This document shows positions 11,096 through 21,734 of a stretch of 64,000 nt of DNA, piece by piece. Source of the stretch: Rebecca billardiae RCC1528 (Eukaryota > Haptophyta). Positions within the stretch are counted from its first letter, which is position 1; the number at the start of each line of letters is the position of its first letter. The stretch lies in contig OZ251223.1 of assembly GCA_965240325.2 (NCBI GenBank), forward strand, positions 4,216,001 through 4,280,000, written 5' to 3'. The notes under the pieces were generated by a model. The model ran no database searches. It was not told the DNA's origin and was given only the letters and a program-made list of their open reading frames with translations. The position numbers and the translations under genes are program-made.

Positions 11096-11167
11096 ATGAC
11101 AGTCTGCTCGTCATCAGTTGAAGATGCGCGGGTGATGCCGGAACGGGAATCGGATGGCCGATCCAGC
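10858..11167. other. intergenic, mostly the duplicated segment
   Basis: Between convergent genes. It consists almost entirely of the second copy of the tandem duplication, followed by about 70 nt of unique sequence. No gene is seen. Confidence 0.7.
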
Positions 11168-11896
11168 TTAAGACGAGCTAGCGCGCTCGATGATGAGGAT
11201 GACCTGGCCATTGCCCCCTGGCATGCCGTCCGCGTTGGACTGGATCGCGCCCATCACGTCTTCGAACGTCTGCTGCGCCGCGGACGCGCTGTCTGCGCTC
11301 GCCTGGCCGGGGGCTACCGGCAGCAGCTTCTTCTGCACGCTCGGCCTGCCCACGCCGCCGAGCATGACCTGCCACGCGGGGTAGGACATCGCCATCATGC
11401 ACGCGGTTGTCGCGCGGAGCACGTCGCCTGGTTCCACCTTGCCGTACGCCCCGCCACCCTCCGCCAGCTCGACGACCTCGACCCGGCCCGGCTGCGCCTC
11501 CTCGATCAGCATGCCCAGAGGCATGTCCAGACGCATCACCAGCAGCTCGGACGGGTCGGGCAGGACGGGCTCGAAGGTGCCGGTAAGCGGCGTCTCGGCG
11601 CCGTTCACATCGATCAGCGTGAGCGCGCCCCAAGGCTGGCGCAGCACGCCCTCCTCCAGCAGCGGCTGCACGTCGGCCGCGCTCGGCCGCGGCCGGTCCT
11701 CCTCAGGCAGGTTCTCAGCGCCATACAGCTCGGCAAGCTTGCGCCGCCGCTCCTCCGCGTCGCGCTCGGCGCCCTGCATCGTGGTGCACGCGCGCGCAGT
11801 CGTGACGGCCGGCGTGCATCGGCGATGCGCGGCGGTCACAACCACAAAGGCTTGCGTGTGGAGACAAAGTGCGCTCACGACGGCCACGGCCGCCAT
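11168..11896 (-). CDS. plastid-targeted PDZ-like protein
   Basis: A single exon of 242 aa. Residues 1-16 form a short hydrophobic signal peptide ending HTQA, followed by Phe-Val-Val and a basic, hydroxylated stretch. That is the bipartite leader of secondary-plastid algae, with Phe at +1. The mature part has a PDZ-like segment at residues about 125-185: the carboxylate-loop-like MPLGMLIEE, then VEVVELAEGGGAYGKV and EPGDVLRA. A C-terminal half of unclear structure ends in VILIIERASSS. Such proteins in algae often act as scaffolds or protease-related factors in the plastid, but no catalytic domain is present. Function is unknown beyond probable peptide binding. Confidence 0.6.
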   Translation of the reverse strand: MAAVAVVSALCLHTQAFVVVTAAHRRCTPAVTTARACTTMQGAERDAEERRRKLAELYGAENLPEEDRPRPSAADVQPLLEEGVLRQPWGALTLIDVNGAETPLTGTFEPVLPDPSELLVMRLDMPLGMLIEEAQPGRVEVVELAEGGGAYGKVEPGDVLRATTACMMAMSYPAWQVMLGGVGRPSVQKKLLPVAPGQASADSASAAQQTFEDVMGAIQSNADGMPGGNGQVILIIERASSS

Positions 11897-12242
11897 CGTC
11901 GACGCAGCACTCAGCAGCCCTGCAAATTACAGTTTACTCTGATTTTAATGATGCTTGCGCTCGTCTTCTGCTCGATCGACGTATTTACCCTGCTGAGATC
12001 ATGATGCGGGCCAACCGTGACAATGAGTCACTACCATACAGTACTGTACAGCCAGCAGACTTGATGACACTACGGTGCGCCGGTCTGTTTTGTGGCGGTG
12101 TCTACTTCAATGTGCAGTGTTGGATGGCGTCAATCACGCCAAGGTTAATTCAGGCCGCAGGTCTGGAGCCGGGAGAGTGCGCAGACTCTGTGTGCCAGGA
12201 CACGCGACTCGCGTGTCACTCAGGCAGGCAGGCATGCGAGGC
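11897..12242. other. intergenic, nothing recognised
   Basis: AT-richer DNA between the PDZ-like gene start and the 3' end of the first PIN-like transporter. It contains short CAGTACTGTACAG-type palindromes near 12037-12055. No gene is visible. Confidence 0.55.
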
Positions 12243-13587
12243 TCACAGCCCGGTCCGCTGCAGCAGCAGCCCGATGATGAGCGTGATGGGCACGCTCGAC
12301 ATCACGTACAGCACGAAGAGCAGCTGGCCCGTCTGCGCGGCGAGGCGCTGGTCGCCGGTCAGCCGCGCCATCATCACGAGGTTCTGCGCGGGCGGCATCG
12401 AGGCGCAGAGCAACAGTGTGAACTCGAGCACCGGGTTCTGCGCCGCCGAGGGCAGCAGCCGCAGCGCGCGCAGCGCCCAGAGGATCGCCCGCTGCAGCAG
12501 CGGGGAGAGCGCAAAGCGGCCTGCGCAAGGGGCCGCGCACGGCGCGGCGGGCGTGAGCGCTGTCGAAAGGCACCACGGCCGCGCCGCCCATGCGCACGCG
12601 GGCGCGGGGCAAGCGCGCACTCGCCATCACGCCACCAAGCATCGCGCGAGGCCCCAGCTCCCGCTCCTGCGCCTCCGGCGCAGGCTCGGACACCGCGTCA
12701 CCAGGCTGGCGTGCAGACGCGCCACTCACGAGCGAGCCGGCGAGTACAAGTAACGCGGCGGAGGAGCATCCGCGGCCGAGCCGCGCGCACGCGGCGAGCG
12801 CGATCTGCACGGGCGAGCGGCGCGCCTCGAGCAGCGCGCGCGGGCAGCACAGCCCGAGCAGCAGCCCGCTCAGCGCGGCCACGATCGGCGGCTGCAGCAG
12901 AGGAGCGAGCGCCCGGCGCCAGCGGGGCGCGCCCGCGGGCCCGGCAGGGCGCTCCCCGGCGAGCACGCCAGGCGCGATCGACCACAGCATCAGCGCCGCG
13001 CCCAGCTGGTACAGCGCTATGCAGCTCGCCGCAGAGGGCAGCACGGTCGGGTCTGCGTAGTGCGCGGGGTTGAAGAGCCCCTCACAGAAGCCGAGGGGCA
13101 GCACGGCGTTGTTGCCAAAGGACGAGAGCGCGGTGAATATGCGCGCGGATGCCGAGCTGCGCGGCACGCGCAGCACGCGCAGCACCAGCGCCGACACTCC
13201 CAGCGCCACGCTGACCTGCACCATTGCGCACAGAGGCAGCATCAGCATGCCGCCGCCCAGCCCGATCGTCGACACGGTCTTCACGACGTTCGAGAAGAGG
13301 AAGCACGGGAGGAGCACGTTGAACACGATGCGGGCGAGCTGGGTGATCGCGGCCGGCTCGACCAGCCCCCACGCGACCACGGCATACCCGACGCCCGCCG
13401 ACGCAATCAGCTCGCTCACCGCGACCAGCGAGGTCTCAAGCACCTGCGGCGAGAACGCTGCGAGCCCCGGAGCCGAGCTGACGATCGAGGAAGCGCGGCG
13501 TGCCGCGCGGAGGACAGGCGGCGCCCAGCCCGGCGCGAGCGCGAGCCCGAGCGCCAGCGCCGCCCACGCCGAGCGTGCACCGAGCAT
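12243..13587 (-). CDS. auxin efflux carrier family (PIN-like/PILS) transporter, copy 1
   Basis: Two exons, 13587-12621 and 12520-12243, split by a 100-nt phase-1 intron, give about 414 aa. It matches the membrane transport family PF03547. The N-terminal half has several membrane spans, with PCFLFSNVVKTVS and FGNNAVLPLGFCEGLF being the conserved Asn/Pro crossover region. A cytosolic low-complexity loop carries APEAQERELGPRAMLGG. The C-terminal half has SRFALSPLLQRAI, LLLCASMPPAQNLVMMA and VMSSVPITLIIGLLLQ. PILS proteins sit in the ER membrane and affect auxin levels in plants. The substrate in algae is unknown. The leader (MLGARSAWAALALGLALAPG) may be a signal peptide, and an in-frame ATG 42 nt upstream is less likely. 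It is nearly identical to copy 2 downstream in the window. Confidence 0.85.
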
Positions 13588-13730
13588 GCGTCCTCGGCTG
13601 CTGCATCCGGCGGCGGCGGCGGCATGCATTTCCGCCTCACTTGTTGTAGCAGTGTTGCTTGATGTACTGTATCATACAGTATCATGGTACTGTACAGTAC
13701 CGTAGTACGTTCCGTATACATACTATGGTA

Positions 13731-13820
13731 CAGTTTACTAAGAATAAGAGACGCACACAGCTCAGGCAGGCGAGATTGACGCCCGCCAACTGTCACCGCC
13801 CATGAAGCCGTCGCCGATGG
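13731..13820 (+). repeat. dispersed repeat family 2, copy b
   Basis: Begins CAGTTTACTAAG and includes GAGACGCACACAGCTCAGGC, CGAGATTGACGCCCGCCAAC and CATGAAGCCGTC. It is close to identical to 30796-30893 apart from small indels, and its second half matches 7349-7437. Confidence 0.85.
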
Positions 13821-13860
13821 TATAGCGCCGCCGCGGTACGTACAGTTTATAAATATTTGT

Positions 13861-13966
13861 TTTATTAACGTGCGTAACACGCTCTCCGAAGAGAGACGAC
13901 CTGGAAACAGTGGTTTTGAACCCATGAGTCATGACTGACAGTCTCAGACGCAAGGCCAAGAGCACT
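13861..13966 (-). repeat. tRNA-derived SINE-like element, copy 1 (degenerate)
   Basis: On the minus strand it reads GTGCTCTTGG..CTTGCGTCTGAG..CATGGGTTCAAAACC..CCAGGTCGTCTCTC, parallel to the better copy at 13979-14117. It lacks the A-box part. Confidence 0.5.
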
Positions 13967-13978
13967 TATTTATTTGTT

Positions 13979-14117
13979 TTAACGTGCGTGAAGGCCTCAC
14001 GGTGGCAGGTTGCCGCGCCATCCTTCATCGCACGCCTAGCTCCGAAGAGAGACCTGGAAACTGGTTTGAACCCATGACCTCAGACGCAAGAGCACGCCAG
14101 TACTCCCACTCGGCCAC
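13979..14117 (-). repeat. tRNA-derived SINE-like element, copy 2
   Basis: The minus strand has a pol III A-box-like TGGCCGAGTGGG (14116-14105) and a B-box-like GGTTCAAACC (14072-14063), separated by about 35 nt as in Leu/Ser-type tRNAs. A tail with CCAGGTCTCTCTTCGGAG follows. No complete cloverleaf with acceptor stem can be formed by eye, so a tRNA pseudogene or SINE head is more likely than a functional tRNA. Confidence 0.5.
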
Positions 14118-14320
14118 AATAATGTTGTCGCACGTATTGTACGTACACTGATGTATGCAGCATGGGCCCGCCCTGCTGGCTGAGCCCGGTGGTTGCAGAG
14201 CCGTGCGTGTCAGAGACAGAGTGAGTGTCGATCCTAGCTCGGCACATGCATGGCCTGGGCAGGGCGTGCAGCCGCGCAGAACACGCTCGCGCGCACCACC
14301 GGGCAAGGGGCGCGCGAAGC

Positions 14321-15728
14321 TCACAGCCCGGTCCGCTGCAGCAGCAGCCCGATGATGAGCGTGATGGGCACGCTCGACACCACGTACAGCACAAACAGCA
14401 GACGGCTCAGCCGCGTGGCGAGGCGCTTGTCGCCCGTCACCTGCGCGATCACCACGAGGTTCTGTGCGGGCGGCATCGAGGCGCAGAGCAACAGCGTGAA
14501 CTCGAGCACCGGGTTCTGCGCCGTCGAGGGCAGCAGCCGCAGCGCGCGCAGCGCCCAGATGATTGTGAGCTGCAGCAGCGGGGAGAGCGCGAAGCGGCCT
14601 GCGCAAGGGGGCGCGCACGGCGCGGCGGGCGTGAGCGCTGTCGAAAGGCACCACGGCCGCAACGCCCATGCGCACGCGGGCGCGGGGCAAGCGCGCACTC
14701 GCCATCACGCCACCAAGCATCGCGCGAGGCCCAAGCTCCCGCTCCTGCGCCTCCGGCGCAGGCTCAGGCTCCGCGCGCGCGAGCGCAGACGCGTCCGCGC
14801 CTGCCGACACGCGGGCTGATGCGCCACTCACGAGCGAGCCGGCGAGGACGAGCATGGCCGCCGGGGTGTACCCGCGGCCGAGCCGCGCGCACGCGGCGAG
14901 CGCGATCTGCACGGGCGAGCGGCGCGCCTCGAGCAGCGCGCGCGGGCAGCACAGCCCGAGCAGCAGCCCGCTCAGCGCGGCCACGATCGGCGGCTGCAGC
15001 AGAGGAGCGAGCGCCCGGCGCCAGCGGGGCGCGCCCGCGGGCCCGGCAGGGCGCTCCCCGGCGAGCACGCCAGGCGCGATCGACCACGCCACGGGCGACC
15101 AGCCAAGAAGGTACAGCGCCATGTAGCTCGCCGCAGCGGGCAGCACGGTCGGGTCTGCGTAGTGCGCGGGGTTGAAGAGCCCCTCACAGAAGCCGAGGGG
15201 CAGCACGGCGCTGTTGCCAAAGGACGAGAGCGCGGTGAATATGCGCGCGGATGCCGAGCTGCGCGGCACGCGCAGCACGCGCAGCACCAGCGCCGACACT
15301 CCCAGCCCCACGCTGATCTGCACCATTGCGCACAGAGGCAGCATCAGCATGCCGCCGCCCAGCCCGATCGTCGACACGGTCTTCACGACGTTCGAGAAGA
15401 GGAAGCACGGGAGGAGCACGTTGTACACGATGCGGGCGAGCTGGGTGATCGCGTCCGGCTCGACCAGCCCCGACGCGACCACGGCATACCCGACGCCCGC
15501 CGACGCGATCAGCTCGCTCACCGCGACCAGCGAGGTCTCAAGCACCTGCGGCGAGAACGCTGCGAGCCCCGGGGCCGAGCTGACGATCGAGGAAGCGCGG
15601 CGTGCCGCGCGGAGGACAGGCGGTGCAGTCCGCGAACCGAGCGTTGGCGGCGCCGCAACCGCGCACACTGGCCCGCTCGGCGTGAGCGCAAGCGCGAGCG
15701 CCGCCCACGCCCAGCGCACGCCCGGCAT
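14321..15728 (-). CDS. auxin efflux carrier family (PIN-like/PILS) transporter, copy 2
   Basis: Tandem paralogue of 12243-13587 with the same structure: exon 1 15728-14699, a 100-nt phase-1 intron, exon 2 14598-14321, about 435 aa. The membrane core is almost residue-for-residue the same. Differences cluster in the N-terminal leader (MPGVRWAWAALALALTPSG, with an extra about 15 residues before APPVLRAARR), in the central loop (extra SAGADASALARAEP) and at a few membrane positions. Alternative in-frame ATGs lie 18 and 63 nt upstream. Its start codon is 152 bp from that of the divergent VTT-protein gene, and copy 1 has lost that neighbour. Copy 2 is therefore probably the ancestral location, which is inference. 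Confidence 0.85.
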
Positions 15729-15880
15729 GCGGATTCCTCGCGTCATCAAGGGGCCGCAGCTCTCCAGGCAGTGCTTCCAAAGTGCTTCCAACCGTTCGCC
15801 TGCTGCAACGCACAGTGTGGTCCGGCCGCCCGACGGAGGATGACGACGTGGCCCGGACTGGGCTCGAACGTATCGCGGCG

Positions 15881-17030
15881 ATGGCGGCGGCCTCTCGCCC
15901 GGCGCCGGCGGGGCGGCTGACGCTGCAGCAGTCCATGGCGGCGTACGCCGGTCTGGCCGCGCTGATCGCCATCGGCGCGGCTGCGTTCGTCCGCTCGGCG
16001 CCCCCGCTCCCTGCCGCGCAGTGCGCCGACATCGTCACGCCCCTCGATGTGGTGCGCGGCGAGCTGGTGAAGCGGCCGCGCGAGTCGATCCTCGGCCTCT
16101 GGACGTGCCTCAAGGAGTACAAGCGCGACAACTGGGGTTACACCACGGCGGGAATATGGGGCACGTACGTGCTCTTCAAGGTGTTCGGACCGCTCGGTGC
16201 GTCGCCGCCGTCGAACGCGCCGCGGCGCCGCGCGGGCAAGAGAGGGCGCGAGAGGCGTGCTCAGCGCGCGCCGCGCCGCTCGCGCAGGCGCGGGCACGTC
16301 GATGGTGATCTCGATCCTGATCGGCGCGCTGTACGACGAGTGGACCGTGAACATCGGCGGCATGCCGTACTCGCTGCTCGCCCACCTTCTGGGCGTGAGC
16401 GGCGAGGTGTGCGGCGGCATCGGCGGCTTCCTCGTGTCGTACGCGGTCGGCCGCGAGATCCTCGGCGCGTTCGCTGCGGAGAAGATGGCGATGCTGCAGC
16501 AAAAGATGGCCGAGTTCGACGGCTCGCTCTTCAGGTGTGTCGCCGCGCGCGCGTGCACGCGGGGCGGGGCGCGGCGCGGAGCGGCGGCCGGGCACCCCGC
16601 CGCCCAGCGCGACGTGCGCCCACGCGCGCCGCTGAGCGCATGCGACGCCCGGCCGCGACGCGGCCGGCTGCCGCGGCGGGCGGGCAGGTACATGCTCTTC
16701 CTGCGCGTCTCGCCGATGCTGCCCAACTGGTTCGTCAACTACGGCACGCCGCTGGTGGGCATGCCGCTCGGCTACTTCGCGCTCGCCTCGCTCATCGCCA
16801 TCCAGCCCGCCGCGGCCATGTCGATCTCGATGGGCGGCATGGTGCGGCAGGCGGGCGAGGCCGGGCTCGACCTGCTGACGCTCACCAAGCGCGGCGCGGC
16901 GATGGCGCTCACCACGTTCGTGCTCTCGCTCCCGCTCGTGCCCGCAGACGACTGGCGCGCGGCGACGGCGCGTCTGCGGCGTCTGCTCGGCCTCTCGACG
17001 CCGACACTCGAGGCAATTGCGCGCGGCTAA
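15881..17030 (+). CDS. TMEM41/VTT-domain membrane protein
   Basis: Three exons, 15881-16196, 16288-16534 and 16688-17030 (introns phases 1 and 2), give 301 aa. It belongs to the SNARE-associated/DedA/VTT superfamily and is closest in layout to TMEM41: an N-terminal membrane span, YVLFKVFGPLG, then ISILIGALY (re-entrant region), GGIGGFLVSYAVGREI, and the diagnostic FLRVSPMLPNWFVNYGTPL. TMEM41B and VMP1 are ER phospholipid scramblases acting in autophagy and lipid distribution, and a similar role is inferred. Start at 15881 (MAAASRPAPAGRL); further upstream in-frame ATGs are less likely because they lie inside the presumed shared promoter with the PIN-like gene. Confidence 0.8.
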
Positions 17031-17400
17031 GCGGATTCGGCGGCGCGGGCGGATGATCATTGATTGAGCAATCTCATCGACGAGACTCCTAAGACTGCAG
17101 ACGATTGGACAGAGAATCTCAGCTAGGACGGTCGTTTGAGTGTGATGAGCGGCAGCGCCGGTCAAGGGGTGGAGTCTTCAAGGGTCGTCAGCATTTCAAG
17201 ATCGGCATCATGTGCAGTTGACCCCGTGCACGGTGCATCCTTGAGGTTGAGGCCTTCGGACCGAAATCCGAATGACCGTGAGGGCGTCCGGGACTCCGGG
17301 TCCGGTTGACACCGGACCGTCTGGGTAGTCGAGGTGGTTCGTCGGCGCCGAGGGAGCGGGCGCCGTCCGTCCGACGAAAGTTGGAGGCCCTCGTCCTCCG
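17031..17400. other. intergenic / promoter region
   Basis: Upstream of the multicopper oxidase gene. No repeat or gene was recognised. Confidence 0.5.
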
Positions 17401-20400
17401 ATGGCCCTTCCCGCGCTCGTCGCGACGCTCGTCCTCGGCGCATGCGGGCCGCGTGAGGCGGGCTCGTCGGCGTGCACGCCCGCGAACGGCCCGTTCTGGA
17501 CCAACGGCTCCGTCATCGACCTCGAGGCATGCGGCATCCCGAGCCCGTACTCGCCTGAGGGCTGCAACCCGTCCACGTGCACGTTCGACGCTTCGTGCCA
17601 GAACTGCTACTACGCGGCTCAGGGGTGCGAGCGCGACTGCTTTCGCCAGCCGTACAACACGCTCATGGACAACCTGCCCACGGAGCACCGCTCCGAGGCT
17701 GGCGTGCTCGAAGTCGAATTGCATGTGGACGCGTGCTACCACCTGCAGCCACTTCCGGTCGTGTACGAGGGCTGCTCGTCGCCCTCGTCCAAGGAGCGCG
17801 GGCTGGGTACGGTGGGCACGTGGGGCTGGTGCATCAACGGCATGGTACGCAGGCCGCGCGCGCGCGGTGGCGCGGCGCGCGTGCGCGCGCTGCCTGCCCG
17901 CCGCTGACCTCTTGTCGTGTTGGCCTCACCCGCGCGCCTCGCCTCGCGCGCGCGCGCACGCTTTCAGATCCCCGGGCCGACGCTGATCGTGAAGGTGCGG
18001 CCGCTCGCGCGGCCGCTCGCGCGCCGACGTGCGCGCGGCGCAGTTCTGCGCGCCTCACCGCCCGCCCTCCCTCGCGCGCGCGCAGCCCGGTGACCGGCTG
18101 GTCATCAACCTGGTGAACGATCTCGGCGCCGAGATGGCGCAGGCGGACTGGGCGTTCAACCAGCCCGGGCGGTTCAACTCGACGAACCTGCACGTGCACG
18201 GGCTGTACGTCTCGCCGCTGCCCTCGAGCGACCACGTCCTCGTGCACGTCGGCCCGGGCGAGTCGTACACGTACGTGTACGACATCCCGCCGTGGCACCC
18301 GACCGGCTCTTTCTGGTACCACCCGCACCGACACAACTCGGCGGACACGCAGGTGGCGATCGGGATGCACGGGTTCATCCTGGTCGAGGAGCCGGCGGAG
18401 GGCGGCGTGCTGAGCACGATGCCCACCGTGCCGCTCATCTACACGCAGCTGCTCAACCACTTCATCGACGGCTCGGGCCAGACCACGGCCGCGCAGCTCG
18501 AGGCCAACGGCATCGACCCGTCGACGGCGTTCAACCCCGCGCTGATCTGCGGCAACGGCAACCCGTCCTTCCCCGAGCAGGGCGCCGCGCCGGGGCTGCG
18601 GCAGAGCTTCTACTGCGAGAACTACACGGGTGCGCGCGCGCGCGGGCGCCACGCGCCCGCCGTGCCACGCCGCGCGGCCGGCGGCGGCACCGCAGCACGC
18701 GCGCTGAGCTGAGCGTCCGTTGCGCGCGCGCGCGCGCGCGCGCCCGGCGCGCGCCCTCGCGCCCGGCTCGCGGCGCAGCCTCGGCGGTGGGGTACACGCT
18801 GACGACGGGGATGGCACTGCCCAAGATCCAGATGGTCTCGGGCAAGTGGTACCGGCTGCGCATGCTCAACACGGGCAACGGCGAGGTGCAGGTCGTGTGG
18901 GGGCTGGGCGGCGTCTACCCCTCCGAGCTCGGCTGCGAGGCGTGGGTCGTTGCGCGCGATGGGATCACGCTCAAGCGGCCGCGCAACATTGAGGAGTACT
19001 ACCTGTCACGCGAGCGGCCCTACTCGTTCTTCAACGTGCTGATGAGCGGCGCGCGGTACGACTACGCGGTGCGCTGCGAGCGGTCGGCGCTCAACTCGCG
19101 CGGCATCAAGGTGGTCGTCGTGCGCGGCCAGCAGGACCTGCGCACGCCCGGCGCAGCGCCGGCCGACCCAGTGCCGGGGATGACGGTGCGTGCGCGGTGC
19201 GTGCGCGCCCGAGGGCGCGTCAGCCTGTGCGGCGCGCGCGAGCGGGCGCGCGCGCCGCGCGCGCGTGGCGGATGCCGCGCCGCGCTGCCGACGACCGCGC
19301 CGCGCGCGCTGCGCAGGCATACACCGACCCAGTTGCGTACATTGACGTGCTGCCGCCGATCCAGGGCGTGGTGCAGCGCTGCCGGGCGAACCACGCCGCC
19401 GATCGGCCGGCGGGCATGCGCCGGCGCTCCGGCCACCGCCCGCCGCCCTGGTCTGAGTGCGCGCTGCTGCGCGCGCAGCCTCGGTTCAACATGCGCCCCA
19501 CCACGCACCTCGGGCCTGATCTGGGCTGGCGCTTCGCGCCCACCAAGGACGACCCGATCTCGGGGCGCTTCACCGCCAACTTCACGTCCGTGGCCACGCC
19601 GTACACCTCTGCCTGGGGATACCAGCCGGTGCGCGCTCGGCCGCGCCACGTCGCAGCGCGGGGCGCGCCGTGCGCGGCGCGCGCGCCGGCGCCCGGCGCG
19701 GGGCCACTGGGGCGAGGCCGCCAGCACCGCCTCTCCTGTCCGTGTGCAGCCGGCTGTGCCGTGCCCACGTGGCGCTCGGACGAGTCTGTCTCCCCCTCCT
19801 CCCGCCGCCGCGGCGGCGCACGCGCGCTCGCGAGCAGATGCGCCCGCAGCCCACGCCCCCGCCTGGCGCGACCAACTTCTCCTTCACGTTCAACATCAAC
19901 GGGCTGTCCTTCTCGACCACGCACGTGATGCACCGCGCGGCGCTGGGCACGACCGAGGAGTGGACCGTGCAGTCCACCGACTGGGTCGCGCTGCACATCT
20001 TCCACGTGCGCGCGCGGCGGGGCAGGCCGGGCGGGCCGGCGCGGGCGCACGGCCACCGCCGCTCGCGTGCCGGCGCGTGTGTGTGAAGCGCTCACACGCC
20101 CCGCTCTGTCTGCTGTGGCCCGCCCGCGCGCGCACGCAGGTCCACACCTGGCACTTCCAGATCATGGACTATCAGCTGACGAGCACGTACCCGTGGATCA
20201 ACACGCAGGACGCGCTGCCCGTCGACCTCGACGACTTCTGGTTCGACGTGGTCGGGTGCGTCGCCGCCGCGCGCGCGCGCGCGCAGCGGCTCGGCTCGGG
20301 CCCAGGCTGACGTGTTGCGCGCCGAGCGGTGACGCGCCGCGCCGCCGCCTCGCAGTCTGGCGACGCAGGACCTGTCCGACTGCACGTCCGGGCTGTCCAC

Positions 20401-21415
20401 CGACTGCGAGGGCTACCGGCGCGCCTTCGACCTCGCCGGGCCGGGCGGCGCCGCGCTGATCCGGCTGCGCTTCTTCGAGTTCAGCGGCGAGCTGATCTTC
20501 CACTGCCACGTGCTCACGCACGAGGACGCGGGCATGATGGCGTACACGACAGTGGGCGAGGGCGCGGCGCCGCCTGCGCACGCGCTGGAGAGCGTGCCCA
20601 ACCTGTTCTCGTACAGCTGGCGCAAGGGCCCGTGCAAGGACGTCCTGCCCCGCCAGGAGTGCATGCGCCACTCGCGCGAGCGCCGCTGCTGGCAGCGGAG
20701 GGTGGCGAACACGTGCGCGCGCACGTGCGCGCTGTGCACGGACGCGCCGTGGCGCACGCGCGACCGCAAGGGCGCCTTCTACCTCTCCGACACCAACGAG
20801 CCGAGCGGGCCGGGCGGCTCAGCGGCCGGCCGCGTCACCGCGAGCGGCTCGGAGCCGGGTGGCGCCACGTACACGATCTTCCTCACCTCGCCCTCGCAGC
20901 TGCTCATGGCGCCGGGCACGACCGAGTGCGCGCGACGCGCCGCGCGACGCGCGCCCGACGGCGCGCGAGCCCGGCCCTGCGCGCGCGCGCCGCGCGGCTC
21001 CTCCGTCGGTCCGAGCGCGCCCGCCACGCCCTGGCGTGCGTCTGGCGCTCGCAGGTACGAGGACACCGTGCTCAACCCGCCGCTCTCGTCGGCGAATCCC
21101 TGGGGCAGCCAGTGGTCCCTCGCCTCCTTCCTGCGCGCCAGCGCCAACGCAGAAGAGCTCGGCGCCGAGGCGCGCGGCGCGCGCGGCGCCGTGTGGGCGG
21201 CAGCTGCGCTCGTCGCGCTCGGCGGCGCGCTCGCAGCGGGCGTTGGCGTCGCGCGCCGGCGCCAGCTGCAAGCACGCCGCGCTGCTGAGCGGGACTTTGG
21301 GCTCGCACGCGGCGGTACCACTCGCCGCCTGCATGTGGTCGGCACGGCCGGGATGGACGCGACTGACGGCGAGCTCGCGGACGGCAGCGAGGAGGCGAGG
21401 CCAGTGCTGCTCTGA
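17401..21415 (+). CDS. multicopper oxidase with ShKT domain and C-terminal membrane anchor
   Basis: A ten-exon model (17401-17844, 17968-17994, 18086-18629, 18779-19185, 19317-19367, 19479-19628, 19838-20005, 20140-20255, 20356-20925, 21055-21415) gives about 945 aa. All four copper motifs of laccase-type oxidases are present: NLHVHG and WYHPHRH in the first cupredoxin domain, LHIFHVHTWHF (joined across an intron) and FHCHVLTHEDAGMM in the last. A type-1, type-2/3 copper centre that oxidises a substrate and reduces oxygen to water is therefore expected. The N-terminus is a secretory signal, and an extra Cys-rich region (residues about 24-145) precedes the first cupredoxin domain. After the oxidase comes a six-Cys ShKT domain (CKDVLPRQECMRH...CARTCALC), then one membrane span (AVWAAAALVALGGALAAGVG) and a short cytoplasmic tail. 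Exon 2 is only 27 nt (IPGPTLIVK). The intron 19368-19478 and the acceptor near 19837 are uncertain. Substrate unknown; ferroxidase or phenol oxidase are both possible. Confidence 0.85.
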
Positions 21416-21734
21416 GCGTCACGGCACGGGCGTCAGTCACGGGCCGCGCGATCCATCGCGGATGACGCGACGAGATCGAGGCGAGGAGTACGCGCGCGAT
21501 CAGCACGCGCCTGCAGCGCACCCCCGGTTGCACATCGCGGTGAGCCTCGACCGCGGCATCGAAGGAATCAATCAGCTGTCCATGAAGGCTGGGGCCACAG
21601 CGATGAGCGCCTCGATGCGGCAGCGGAGGCTGCGGAGCAGATTTGCGGTCGTCAACCGCCTCGCCCGATTTCCCGATCGAATAAAAATGCGGTCCATGAA
21701 AAAGCGCGCGCTGCCTACGTCGATCGTCGGCACG
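21416..21734. other. intergenic
   Basis: Lies between tandem genes. The acetyltransferase reading frame is open upstream through here with several ATGs, but the encoded sequence has no domain. Treated as 5' region. Confidence 0.5.

Larger units (their letters stand above)
13588..14320. repeat. repeat-rich spacer between the duplicated transporters
   Basis: Holds palindromic GTACTGTA-type repeats (13660-13735), repeat family 2 (13731-13820) and two copies of a tRNA-derived SINE-like sequence (13861-13966 and 13979-14117). No protein gene is supported. Confidence 0.65.
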
